NCBI GenBank assembly: GCA_003550305.1
Contig: QKYT01000013.1
Location: 264,270 to 328,269, forward strand
Length of the DNA stretch: 64,000 nt
Source of the DNA: Glomus cerebriforme
Lineage: Eukaryota > Glomeromycota > Glomeromycetes > Glomerales > Glomeraceae
Reading direction: 5' to 3'
Positions within the stretch are counted from its first letter, which is position 1. Each line of letters starts with the position of its first letter. The notes under the pieces are model-generated. The model was not told where the DNA came from and searched no databases. It worked only from the letters and a program-made list of their open reading frames with translations. The translations under genes were made by a program, and so were the position numbers. Below are positions 33,360 to 45,133 of the stretch, in pieces.

Positions 33360-35320
33360 TATAGAGGAGGATGATTATATATGATGATTATGAAACAAGT
33401 GATTCAGATCATGAAGTAAATTATATCTAATTGATGTTATTTGCTGTAAATGTTTATTATTCTTACCACATATATATACTCTTAAAGAAGGTAATTTATG
33501 ATCAAGAAGTTCAAGAAGGGGTGATAAATACAACCAGTAGTAAAGAGATAAAGGAAATAACCAAAATGGTAAAGAAAAACAAAGTAAATCTTTATTGATA
33601 ATTTTTAAACATTTTTTTTATGAATAACAAAATTTATGCTTTTCCTGTATAAGTTAGACTAAGCAAGAAAAATTGAAAGAAAATTGATATAGTCTTTAAG
33701 TTAATAGATGAGCAATATATATGAAAACTTTTGACTGGAAGATTTGTCAAAAGAGAACTATATAGACTAAAGCAAGAACTGGAATTTGAGCAGTTATTAT
33801 TCATGCATAAGATTATATTCATGTAAAAATAAGTTTATTAAATTTTGGTCTTATTCCTTTTTCTTAGTGCTATCTATTCATTTATTATAGATGTCAATGA
33901 TGAATTAATTTCATTACACTTCAATAATACAGAACTTGAAGAAATTGATTATTCCACCAGCCCTCATGTACCTGATCTTCCAGATCAAATTGCTGAATTT
34001 TTATATGAATTTGTTGGCAAAGTAATAATTTATTTACATGTTAATGATAAAGATAGATGTATTGAAATAAGGTTACCAATTCTTTTCCTATTGTAGACTA
34101 GCTTGAATGAGATTAGAGAGATCATAATGTCAAAGATATTTGGTAATAATTATGATCATGAAACTATTATGATAAGAATTATATAATCTATGCACTTTAT
34201 TCATTGTAAGTATTTTTGTTTTTTGAAAATAATTTATTAAAATTCTTTAGATGCATCGGTAGGACTAACTAAATTTATTTATTATTTTAGAGGTTGAAAA
34301 GTTCAAGATAGAAGTATAAAAGGCATAAAACTGGAAGCTTGGTTCAATTGTTACATTTGAAACATAATATTTAACATTAAACTTTCAGTAATATTAATGT
34401 AATATCTATTGTCAGGTAATTTTAAAAATTATATGTTGTTTACTTTGATGAATCTGACAATGTATAATAACATCAAAGAGTGAGAGTACAAGTTTGACAA
34501 TAGCTTCTAAAAAGAAAGTCTAAAGAGAAATGAAAAATAAGTCATAGGAGTGATTAGATCATAGAACCAAGTTTTTTAAAGAAGCGGGTTTGAAATTACC
34601 CAAAGTTCTTAAGGATATGCTGGTAAAGTTAATGAAAAAAGTAAATTGAAATAGGGAAAGATGTGCAAAAATACAGATAGTTAGAATCATCTATGCAGAT
34701 ATGTTCTTTATATATGAATTATAACTTTGCAATAATTCAACTAATACCTTAATTTTAGGATTGATGATAATGATGGTCCATCTTAACAATTCATAAGGCT
34801 ATATATGCAGAATTTGATATAATGAAGTAATGGAGGTGCTGAATAATTCAGAAAATTTTTCTTCTGTTTTAAAAATATTAGCATCTGTTTTGAATTTAAA
34901 GATTAGTTAAATTTGTTATTGCAATTTTTATTAATAAATAATATAAATAATATGCTTATAAATTTCATAAATATTAGAGTATAATTAAAGAAACATTAAA
35001 GGTAATACAAGTAAGTGAACAGACTATTGAATTGTAAAAAACAACCAGACGCTGAAAGAGATCTTGAGACATAAATTAGCATCAGTTATCTAGTTGCATG
35101 TCAATATCAAAAAAGGCAAAGAAGCCAAAGAATAGAAATACTTGTATCAAAGTGAATAATGAATAACCATATCTAGTATTATTATATCCTAAATCACCAA
35201 GTTCTAAGCTATTAATGTTTAAAGAGAAAAATCATTATTGTTTACAATTGGAACTATTGTCAATAAAGAATGATAATAGTATAACAATTAATAAATTAAT
35301 GTGATAATAAAATTTTTCAT
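33360..35320 (+). pseudogene. Decayed coding region of unknown family
   Basis: Frames open and close repeatedly with coding-like composition. The best piece is 33845-34096, with ELEEIDYSTSPHVPDLPDQI then AEFLYEFVGKVIIYLHVN. Earlier, 33620-33830 reads NKIYAFPV, DIVFKLIDEQYI and GRFVKRELYRLKQ through stops. I do not recognise a family. Position among transposons and stop density suggest a dead mobile element, but a decayed host gene is also possible. Confidence 0.4.
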
Positions 35321-35499
35321 TATTTTTAGCCTTTTTTATGTGACGTACAGTACAATATATGCAAAAGAACGCACATGTGATTTTTTATCAGGTTTTTTTT
35401 TCAGATGTAATAAGTTATTATGTATTATTTACTACTTTCTGAACATGAATGAAGTTATCAGATGATTTAACTAATTTATACTTTATCTTACATAGAGAA

Positions 35500-36691
35500 T
35501 TAGAAATTACAAAATCAGTAATATAAAAATTATCTGATAGGAATTTCTATATTAAACTCTGAGAATATTCAATTATACTTTTATTTTATTGATTTATATA
35601 AAGAGTAAGAGTTTTGTTTTCAATTAGTTGTTGATAGATGATATCTGCTAGTAGTAAATACTGATGAGTTATATAGAAAGCAATATATAGTAAAAAATAT
35701 GTTTTTCCAATACTAAATGATTCAATTATGGTACATCCTATTTTCTTATTATTAATATAAATATATTTAATTTTTTCAATTATTTGTAAGTATAACTTCT
35801 TTATTAATAAGTTCTGTATTTTTATCCTACTGACTATTCCATTTGGTGATTTGTATAGGCATAAAAATTTCACAAAATCAATTATTTTCCTATTAATACA
35901 GAATTACCATCATTAAATATTAACTTATAAATTAATCATTATATTTTCATAAAGTATAATTTTATTTCTTTTATTAATTTTTATATAATTGGATAATTGT
36001 TATAACTTGTATTTAGCTTTATCAGCATTGTTTGATAATTTAAAGACAATTTGTACATTAGGAAGATCATTTTAAAAATCTTTTACAAGAGAATCAACAG
36101 ATTCATGGTTAGAATTTAAGATTCACCCGATTATTTCATCAGAATAAAAAGTGATCTATTAGTGATTTCTGATCAAATAAAAAAAATTGTAAGATAATAT
36201 AAATTTTTTGTTTGAGAAGTAAATTATTGGAAGACACTTACTAATGGTAATGAGCAAAGATGGTTAGATGATGATATGGATCATATTTTTTGGAAAGTTA
36301 ATAGAAAAAATATCTTTAAGACTTATAGCTAAAATCAACTTATAATCTTTAAGCTTATTTTTAATGGATTATTATTTTTAAGTGTTTTCTACTTCTCATC
36401 TTCTTTGATAAAATCTTTGACCTTCCATAATATTTATTGATTAGCCTTATTGGAACCTTTTTTATTTTTATTTAACTCTTTTCATATTAATTTTTTGAGT
36501 TCAAAAATAATAAGTTCATTTTCACAGAATGTTTTATCATCAATAGTATTATTTTCTTTAATAATATAAATTATGAATGATTCACCAAAAGATTTAGCTA
36601 GAACAATAAAAAATAAACACATTTTGATACTAAATCTGTAAATATGAAAAATGAGAGTTAAAAATGAAAGTAAGTTAAAAATAAAGTTCAA
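35500..36691 (-). pseudogene. Decayed Crinkler-like (CRN) gene
   Basis: Read on the minus strand, 36691-36482 gives an N-terminal piece with KMCLFFIVLAKSFGESFIIY and DDKTFCENELIIFELKKLI, like the ubiquitin-like Crinkler header. Past a TGA the same frame continues to LWKVKDFIKEDE at about 36430, where Crinklers usually have an L-W-K motif. Further on, 35873-35586 is open and reads NGIVSRIK...KKIGC, then IESFSIGKTYFLLYIAFYI, a decayed P-loop. Stops in between are mostly TGA/TAA/TAG explainable as lost Trp, Gln or Arg codons. Crinklers are secreted or nuclear effector-like proteins known from oomycetes and arbuscular-mycorrhizal fungi. This copy is dead. The order of N-terminal domain and P-loop supports the call, but similarity is from memory. 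Confidence 0.5.
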
Positions 36692-36699
36692 AAATAATT

Positions 36700-37920
36700 A
36701 GCTCTCAGTAAAATACAAATAAAGATATATTAGGTTAATAGATATAAAAATTTTCTCAATTTTCATTTGTTCCTGAAATAGCAAAAATATTTATATTTAA
36801 AATAGTGAAAGATAATTTGATGAGATATTCTGGTTATATATTTCATATATTTATAAACTATTCTTAACAAGCTGTAAGACAGTATTTTAAATTTTAATTA
36901 TAAGATCAAATATAAAATTATGAAAAAAAATTTATCAATCAAAAATCAGTTACATATCTACATATTATAATATTCATAATATTATATAAGAGTATTAATT
37001 CTTATCAATTTTTTTAGTGTAATTACCAAAAAATTACTAGCATATGATATTTTGTGACATACCAGCATTATTAATATTATATTATTCAAAAATCACATAT
37101 TTATAATATTATATCTCTGCTTCTCCTATTTAAAAATATTGCAAAAAGGTTTAAAAGAAATTATTATATAAATCATATTTATTCTCAATTTTATATTTAA
37201 AATAAAGGTATTAAAACTATAAACTTGCAATTTTTTACTATTTGATTTATATTTTTTATTATAAACTTAATTTATATATTATTATATATATTTATATATT
37301 ATTATTGCATTTTAATAGTTTTAATAGATAAACTCTTAAGAGTAAGAGCAAAATAACAATATTGATAAGTTGCAAAAATATACTGATTATTATAAAAATT
37401 TACTTATTAAACTTTATCTTTATAATAAACTAATAAGCAATTTTACACTGTATAAAATAATTAAAAAATAAAATGCCACCTGTAAGTGACTAAAAAGAGT
37501 AATAATTCAGATAATATTGAACTTGTAATACAAGTTGCCAATTTTGATGAATTTTTTGACTTTTATTTAGAATAACTAAAATAATTTGTTAAAAACAAAG
37601 AAAATAAAGAAAATATAAATAATTTTCATTTAAATATAGCATACATTGTTAACTTTTTCTTATTTGATGAATTACTAAAAAAAATTACTAATAATGAAAT
37701 TAAAGGGCAAATTTCTGATATAAACAGATATTTTTAAAAGTAAATAATCATAAATATAGATATTAAAACATTATTTTATTAGTTTTCATAAAGAATATGA
37801 ATATCAAAACCAGAATTTAGTATCTTTTTAGTATTTTTGTTCTTAGTAAATAAATTTCAAAAAAGTTGTATAAACATGTAAATCTTAATCATCAACATAA
37901 TATATTATTAAGGATGAATA
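36700..37920. other. AT-rich spacer without genes
   Basis: Only low-complexity AT sequence with scattered short frames was seen. Nothing is supported as a gene or a bounded repeat. Confidence 0.4.
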
Positions 37921-37924
37921 TAAT

Positions 37925-39015
37925 AGAATACTTAATAGTTATTTGGCATGAAGTGCCGAATAACTGTTATATTGGGTAAATCAAATTTGTTTGGTTAGTT
38001 CAGGCTCCTGCAGAGTCCGAACCAGTAGATCAATTTGATTTTTAATATTACAAGCTACCCTATAGGTAGCATTAGTTATTCACATGAAGTACCGGATGAG
38101 TGATTTATCAGGTGTCACGTGATTTTATTCATTTCTCTAAATAAATCGCGTCTCTTTTTAAACTTTTCTTCTTGCTAAACTTTTAAACTCTCTTTAAATA
38201 AAACATGTCTTTTTTTATACCATTTTTCTTTAAAAAAAAATATTCTTTTAAAACTCATTTTAATAATAAAATCCTTTTATATAATAAAAATTTTCTTCTC
38301 AACTAACTTTAAATAAAAACATGTTTCTTTCAATGGAAAATACTAAGTTTAATAATGTGAGTTGATATTAATGTACATTAAAGCATAAATAAATATTATT
38401 ACATTCAAAACTAATAACAATAATATTTTTAGTTTTATTTTAAACCTACAGCTGAAGAACTCACAAAAGTTCAACAAAGCCGTATGCTATTAAATACAAC
38501 TAGATGTACTGAAAAGTGGGTCAATATTTTGAATTTTTGGCTAAGTCATCAAAATATTGGCTATAAATATGCATTAGAATCACTTACTTCTAATGAACAA
38601 ATTGAAAAGGAAATGTTATATGGTGTTAGGTTAAAGAAAGAAAAAATTTGCATATTGACTTTAATTTAATATTTTATAGTTATCTCATAGTTTTAATAAA
38701 ACTTCACAATTATTAAATAAGAAAAATAAAAGGTCATTGCAAGAATGTTCTGAAACAAATGTAATTAACAAAAAGAAAAAAAAAAGGGTAAAACAACAAT
38801 TATAAATCATTATTATAAGCATTGTTCTATTTACAATATTTCAATGTAATATATATAATACTGTAAACAAATGTAACAATAAATATTGCCTAATACATGA
38901 TTTTTTAATATCTGATACACGATTTTAGTGCCTGATACATGATTTTTGCCTGATACATGATTTATAATAACCATCAACAATTATGAATAAATCACGTGAT
39001 GCCGGATAATTAAAG
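37925..39015 (+). mobile_element. Possible Crypton-like or other element relic
   Basis: A less AT-rich block at 37930-38150 contains 'TTATTTGGCATGAAGTGCCG', 'GGCTCCTGCAGAGTCCGAAC' and 'GAAGTACCGGATGAG...CACGTGATTT', and the region closes near 39000 with 'AATCACGTGATGCCGGATAA'. These are partly inverse (CCGGAT ... CACGTGATTT against AATCACGTGATGCCGG). Inside, an open stretch at 38430-38666 begins PTAEELTKVQQSRMLLNTTR and continues KWVNILNFWLSHQNIG, which resembles the N terminus of Crypton/DUF3504 tyrosine-recombinase proteins. The catalytic part is missing. Both the class and the borders are tentative. Confidence 0.35.
38885..38975 (+). repeat. Short tandem repeat, GCCTGATACATGATTTT-like unit
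   Basis: Four to five copies of a 17-27-base unit (GCCTAATACATGATTTT, ATCTGATACACGATTTT, GCCTGATACATGATTTTT and a last shorter one) lie in a row. Confidence 0.7.
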
Positions 39016-41091
39016 TTACTATTAATATAATGGCTAATATTTTTCAAATTCATATAAATCATAAATAACTTTATCCTTCTTCTTTAGATTATTCTGTACC
39101 AGATTCTATTAAAGATTTTATTAAAAAAAATATCAATCTTCTATCTCACAAAGTTCATACTAAACTTATTTCTAATAAAATATTTTTGTTAGTCAAAATT
39201 TATGGTTAAATTTTATAAATATGATAAGAATGCATTTATTTTAGCAAAAAAATAACTTAAAAAAAATAATTTTATAATCATATATTACTTAAAATTTCTA
39301 ATACAAGCCATTAGCTTCATGATGGGTTTAAAAAAGATAATTGAAAAAAAAATAAAATTTGTTTATATAAATATAGAATTAATATTACTTGTTTTAATAC
39401 TAATTAATCTAATATAAAATTTATTAATAATTACTATTAGAATAGTAATATATATTATCTTAGATAAGAATTTTTCAACTAATAATATTTAAATATACTG
39501 TATATATAATATTAATTTTGACCAATAAAAATATTTGATTTTATATTATATAAGATTTTGCTTTATCTTTACCTTCTAAAATATTATCTATGAAATATCA
39601 TAGCTCTTACTAAAGTTTTTATTATTTATTTATTTATTTAGATAACATAGTAAATAATTTAAAATTTGAATTTTATGATTTTTATGCAAAAGTTCATGAT
39701 ATCAGATTTCTGTTGGTCTATTTATTTTTTAAAAATAATAGAAATTGCAATGGATTAATAAAAATAGATACTATAGTAACCTTTTTAATAAAAATTCAAT
39801 TCTATAAGTATATAGAGACAGAATTTTTTTTAACAAATAAAAATTTTATGCAAATACAGTATAACATATATGGCCAAGTATAAAAATTTAATTATGTTAA
39901 TAGCATATGCAATGTACTATTGAACAAAATTAAAAAATTCCAAAAAAATTTAACAAATTATATACAATTTGCTTAAAGTACATTAATGTGATATATAATT
40001 TTTATTTTAGTTAATTTTTTCTTTTTTAAATAAATATATTATAATTTTTTATTAAAATTTCATTGAACAAAATTTGCAAAAAATTAAAATTTATAAATTT
40101 ACTTTTATATTAAAAAATATAATTAAGTAATATTTATTATATATTTAATATAAAATTAAATCTTTTATATATTCAAAATCAAGATAATTGCTTATATAAT
40201 AATATTATTAAAAACTAAACAGTAAACCTATTCAAAAATCTTTATTATTAATATACTTTTTGTGAAATAATTTTAATTCTCTTACTATTTATAAGTTTAC
40301 ATATAATCCAATCTAATCCCTCTTATTCATTTTTTATTTTACTAGTCTAAACTAATTAATGCATAATAAAAAATCTATAAACTAATTATCACCTTATATT
40401 TCCATTATTATATTCATATTTTAGGTCTTTTAATTACTGTATATACTTTTAAATAAAATTATTAATAAACTGCTTTTTTTTAACTATAAAAAAAAAAAAT
40501 TTCTATATTAATACAAATAGCTTTGCAAATATAAAATATGATTAAATTAACATTTAATTAAAAAATAAAAATAAAGTTAATATTAATTACATTATTTAAT
40601 AAAAAAAAGAAAGAAAGAAAATAAATAACTTATAAATCTATGATTTATTTGTTTTTTTAGTTTTAAGTTTACAAATTAATATTACTTTACAAACATAAAA
40701 AATATATTTATTTAACTAATTACCATTTTTATTTACATTACTAACTAAAAAAAACAAACTATTAAAACACGAAAAACAAAAACATATGAATTTAAATGAA
40801 TATATATAAAAATGAAAATTTTCAGTTTAAATGAAATGATAATATGAGAGGAAAAAAAAAATAATATACTTGAACTAAAGAGGGTGTTTCTATGTACAGG
40901 GAAAGAGAAGGAATGAATAGTGTAGGATAAAAAAAAAAAAAAAATGTATTATATATATATAAATAAATATATATATATATATATTATAATCTATTATAAT
41001 TGTTCATAATTCGCTTAACAAATTATTAAATTGTTTTTTGACCTGTAAATAATATACATAAAAATTGTTAAAGCTCTACCCAGTAGAGATA
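39016..41091. other. AT-rich spacer without genes
   Basis: No coding region is seen. Simple repeats occur: an (AAAG)n run near 40605-40622 and (TA)n near 40953-40985. The last few hundred bases probably include the 3' UTR and terminator of the minus-strand gene ending at 41092. Confidence 0.4.
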
Positions 41092-41925
41092 TTAACAACG
41101 AATCCCTTCATTTTGATGAACTCTTTCCTGTAACCAACCATCCTCTATACCTAAACACCTACGATTATTATTGTTATTATTATTATTATCATTATTAAAA
41201 GTTCCTTGTTGTTCTTGTCTTTGTCTATTTTTATATAATATAGAAGGAGAACTACGTTTCTTTGCAATCATACCACCACGAGCAGCAGCGGTAGCAGAAG
41301 GCATAGAAGCTAATAAACGACTTCCAGATTTTATATTATTATTATTAAGATTATTATTATTATTATTAGAACCACAAGTAGGTTCATAATAAATTTCAGT
41401 ACCATCATCGGTTATAGTCGTTCCAGTTGCACAGCCTCTTTTTAAATCCAGACCATTTTTCATACAAACGGCTTCAATCGCTTCAATTTCTCGTTGTAAA
41501 GCACGTATATCATCATGAAATGTAGCATAAGTTTTTTTAAATTGGTCATAATCAGTTTTTTGATCCTTACGAGCTAAATCTATGTCATTTTGAATTTTTT
41601 CACAAATTGTTTCACTTTCACTTTCATCATCTTCATCATCTGAAAGAGCCGATGCTAAAGGACTATTATTATTACTTGAAAGTGATTTATTGTTAAAATA
41701 ATCTTCCATATCTTCTGTTTTGAATAAAGGAGTAGAAGCTCTTCTACGAAGGGGAGGTGTATAAGGTTGTATTTCGTCATCCCAGTAAGGAAAATTAAAC
41801 TTTGGTTCGGTATATTGTTCTTCATCACCACCAATCTTTGAAGGATAATTATAACGAGAAAAATTTGGATAATAATATGGTGAATAAATATTTTGCTCTT
41901 GTCTTGGTTCTTTTATTTGTACCAT
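41092..41925 (-). CDS. Unknown acidic, Asn-rich protein
   Basis: A single open frame of 277 aa with no intron. It starts MVQIKEPRQEQNIYSPYYYP and has a Tyr/Pro-rich N terminus. A Ser/Asp/Glu-rich part follows (SDDEDDESESE near residue 95). Then comes a helical stretch that could form a short coiled coil (FHDDIRALQREIEAIEAVC, about residues 135-155), and two Asn runs near residues 187-198 and 245-255. The end reads LGIEDGWLQERVHQNEG. I recognise no domain. Balanced codon use, an unbroken frame and a clear ATG after a T/A-rich leader support a real gene. The Asn runs are coded by AAT/AAC repeats and may vary in length between strains. Confidence 0.65.
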   Translation of the reverse strand: MVQIKEPRQEQNIYSPYYYPNFSRYNYPSKIGGDEEQYTEPKFNFPYWDDEIQPYTPPLRRRASTPLFKTEDMEDYFNNKSLSSNNNSPLASALSDDEDDESESETICEKIQNDIDLARKDQKTDYDQFKKTYATFHDDIRALQREIEAIEAVCMKNGLDLKRGCATGTTITDDGTEIYYEPTCGSNNNNNNLNNNNIKSGSRLLASMPSATAAARGGMIAKKRSSPSILYKNRQRQEQQGTFNNDNNNNNNNNRRCLGIEDGWLQERVHQNEGIRC

Positions 41926-42341
41926 ATTTTTTTTTTTGTGAAAAGTGAAAAAAAAAAAATTTACAAGTTTATTATTATATATTCTTTCGAGAAGTTCGAA
42001 GGGAAACTTTTATGCGTTCGTAAGTGTTTCGAAGCGAAGAGAGAAAGTATTTTCACCGTATGTAATTATAATTGTTATATTTAAAGCAAATAAGATAATA
42101 TAAACTTTTTTAAAACGAAGTATTTTTTTTTAATATTGTTTGTTGTTTGTATTTCGGGATTTTCGCTTTTTTAAAAAAAAAAAAATTTTTTTTTTTTTTT
42201 TTGTATTCAATTGTAAAGGTATATGATGATTGACGAATATAAAAAAAAAGTAACGTGTGGTGAATTGTTTTCAGAATGTAAAATATTTTTTTTAAATCTG
42301 CTGTGAAAGAAACATGTCAAAAAAAAAAAAAAAAAAAAAAA

Positions 42342-42486
42342 NNNNNNNNNNNNNNNNNNNNNNNNNNNNNNNNNNNNNNNNNNNNNNNNNNNNNNNNNNN
42401 NNNNNNNNNNNNNNNNNNNNNNNNNNNNNNNNNNNNNNNNNNNNNNNNNNNNNNNNNNNNNNNNNNNNNNNNNNNNNNNNNNNNNN
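42342..42486. other. Assembly gap
   Basis: A run of N lies between two A homopolymers. The gap size may be arbitrary. Any reading frame drawn through it is meaningless. Confidence 0.98.
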
Positions 42487-42499
42487 AAAAAAAAAAAAA

Positions 42500-42897
42500 T
42501 AAATAAAAAAATCTTGGAATTACCAACTAGGTAAAATATTTCTAATATATTGTCAGTCTATTCTTTGGAAGGTTAGTTTCATATAAATTAAAATAAGAGA
42601 TAATTAACTTTTTTATTCCGTGTATAAAAAAAAATCAACATGAACAAGGATATCTGTTAATCCAACTAAATTGGAAAAGTATCCGAAAAAAAAAACCTGT
42701 GCGTTGGCGGATAATTTTTTCGTGTATGTTAGACAAAAAGTATGAACAGATAGGAAGAGGAAAACTTTACTATATTGAATTAACTCAAAAATTAGGTTAA
42801 ATGAGTAGGAAGAGGAGAACGACTAATTTTCAACATTTCATTCTGTTGAGTGTTGTAATAATGCATATTTTACATATGAGCTTTCTCTCTTCTGAAG

Positions 42898-42933
<36 letters not shown>

Positions 42934-43600
42934 AAATCTCAAAATCACGAAATTTTTTTTTTTTTCAAGATAAACTGGAATGGGAAATACAAAATGACCT
43001 AATATAATGTTGATCGACCATTTTTTAGGTCTTTGTTATTGTAATAATGAAACGTGCTACAACATTAGATGTAGTGATACTTAAATTCCTTCCTTTTAAT
43101 CTTAATTTAGAATAAATGCTAAACCTTATAGGCTATTCTTCATACATACATACAGGTTTAATGGTTGTGCGGCATTTGTTTAATTTTGGAATTTTGATTA
43201 TTATAAGCATGGACTCACAGGCTTCTTTCAATTTTTCCAACTTTTTACCTACGGTAAGTATTGGGAAATTTTATTCCTAAATCTTGCACGTGAAATTTTT
43301 ACGCATAGCATTGATCATTGCGATATCTAGAGGCGTTAATGAAAATGATATTAAATGACAAAAAGAAAAAGGAATAATTTATTTACAAGATAAGGTAACA
43401 AAAGAGAAATTTAAAAAAAGAAAAAAAAACTAATCTACCAAAAGAAGAAAATACATAAATTTACATGTAAAAATAAATAGATTAATCTAAAAATGTTTTT
43501 TTTTTATATATATAAATAGATACACATATATATATATATATTATATACACAAAGGAAAAAAAAAGGGAAAAAGTAAAAAAAAAAAGGAAGGAAAAAGTAG
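42500..43600. other. Intergenic region with homopolymers
   Basis: T-run/A-run pairs occur at 42898-42935 and 42952-42966. At 43209 an ATG starts MDSQASFNFSNFLPT and is followed by a perfect donor GTAAGT, like a first exon. No continuing exon was found on the plus strand, because the next sequence is the SUN gene on the other strand. Otherwise nothing is visible. Confidence 0.4.
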
Positions 43601-43654
43601 AAGTTAAAAAAAAACAAAAAATAAACAAAAGAAAAAATAAAAAATAAGAAAAAA

Positions 43655-45133
43655 TTATTTAGGCATAACACCATGAACTTGTAATCGATACAAACAAGTA
43701 AATTGAGGATTTTCATGATTACTAAGAACTTTCATCATAATGGCACTAATACGTTTATTTTCAATTGAATCAGGTAATGAAAATGTTTGTGTAGGAAGAC
43801 CATTGATATCATATTGATATCTTCCAAGGAAATATTTAAAATCATTTCCAAATATTCCCAAAGAATTCTTTTCTAATTCAATTTCACCTTTTACTTCATT
43901 TGATGTTGAGGTTGTAGTCGTAGTAGGTAAACCCCATAATTCAAATTCTTTTGGAGCGGATAAAATAGGATCAATAGAAACTTCTCTACTAATATGATGA
44001 TAAGTAATATGTGTCAAAATAATACTTCTTGATAATTTAATAGCTATTTGACCTTTTGTACCATTAAAACACCAACATTCTCCAACATTAACATTTGGTG
44101 AAATAACAGTTTCCGGATTTTTACTTTTAATAATATTATTAGTAACTCTTCCCAATAATTTTTGGTAAGATTTACTTGGCCATAATTCATAATTACGTGA
44201 TGTTAATTGATGAATTATTCTGGCACCTCCTGTATGTAAAGCAAAATCCGCGCTGGTACTACCATCCATAAAAATTTCTAATTGTTCTTGAAATACTTCA
44301 TTTAATTGTGTACGAACAAATCCAATAAAATCATTATCTTCTTCAGTATTTTCCATTAATCCTTTTGATACACGAGAAATTTCTTGATCAATAAATTCTT
44401 TTACTTGAGCTTTTACTGTTCCATGTAATTTACCTTTAATTAAATTTTTTTGACGTTGAGTATTAATATATTCATGAGGATTCATAATAAAATATGTAAT
44501 AATCAAGAATAAAATAAATAAATAAAATATTATTTCTTGTATTGTTAAATTCATTATTCGATTTATTGGACTTTGAAAATTGATTGATCTTAAATCTCGA
44601 TGAAGATTATTAACATAATCATTCATTAAAACTCTTGTATTTGATTCTTCATCTTTTTTCATTGAAATAAATTCACGAAATGATGTTGTAGTTGGTGAAT
44701 TTGTTGATGATGATGATTCTGCCATTAATTCATCTTGAACTTCATTACTAATTCCTTCTTTATTTAATAAATCTTCAATTGTAGGTGGAGGTTCTCCTCC
44801 AAATTCACTTTCAGTATCACTATATTCTGATAAATCAACTCCTTTTTCAATTAATTGTGTTTTATGTCGTAATATTAATCTTTTTTTCATTTTATAATAA
44901 ACAACTTCTTCTAATGCTTCTTCATTATTTATGATCCAATATTCTGGTGATGTTGGATTATAATAATATTCTCTAATCTCACTTTCTTCTATCATCATTT
45001 CTAATAATTGTTTTGCATCATCTTGAATTTTTGGATATGCGATTTTAAATGCTTTTTCTAAATCTTGAAATGTAGGAAAATCTGGATATCTCCATCGAAT
45101 TAAACTAGTTTTACTTCGTGTAATTGGTGACAT
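43655..45133 (-). CDS. SUN-domain protein of the nuclear envelope
   Basis: A single exon of 492 aa. The N-terminal 195 residues are charged and Ser-rich and would face the nucleoplasm. A hydrophobic segment (IIFYLFILFLIITYFIM, about residues 200-216) is the one membrane span. After a helical linker (about 225-300) the SUN domain begins at ADFALHTGGARIIHQLTS, with VGECWCFNGTKGQIAIKLS, HITYHHISREVSIDPILSAPKEFELWG and a last CLYRLQVHG. SUN proteins sit in the inner nuclear membrane and hold KASH proteins across the perinuclear space (LINC complex), linking nucleus to cytoskeleton and, in fungi, to the spindle pole body or telomeres. The start follows a T-run; no earlier in-frame Met is better. 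It could be the Sad1/Mps3 counterpart, but I give no symbol. Confidence 0.88.
   Translation of the reverse strand: MSPITRSKTSLIRWRYPDFPTFQDLEKAFKIAYPKIQDDAKQLLEMMIEESEIREYYYNPTSPEYWIINNEEALEEVVYYKMKKRLILRHKTQLIEKGVDLSEYSDTESEFGGEPPPTIEDLLNKEGISNEVQDELMAESSSSTNSPTTTSFREFISMKKDEESNTRVLMNDYVNNLHRDLRSINFQSPINRIMNLTIQEIIFYLFILFLIITYFIMNPHEYINTQRQKNLIKGKLHGTVKAQVKEFIDQEISRVSKGLMENTEEDNDFIGFVRTQLNEVFQEQLEIFMDGSTSADFALHTGGARIIHQLTSRNYELWPSKSYQKLLGRVTNNIIKSKNPETVISPNVNVGECWCFNGTKGQIAIKLSRSIILTHITYHHISREVSIDPILSAPKEFELWGLPTTTTTSTSNEVKGEIELEKNSLGIFGNDFKYFLGRYQYDINGLPTQTFSLPDSIENKRISAIMMKVLSNHENPQFTCLYRLQVHGVMPK

Noticed and set aside
42303..42526. Frames spanning the run of N
   Set aside because: They consist of homopolymer and unknown bases, so they are artefacts of the assembly gap.
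43209..43255. ATG followed by 15 codons and a perfect GTAAGT donor as a first exon
   Set aside because: No second exon could be found on the plus strand before the opposite-strand SUN gene. It is kept only as a note.
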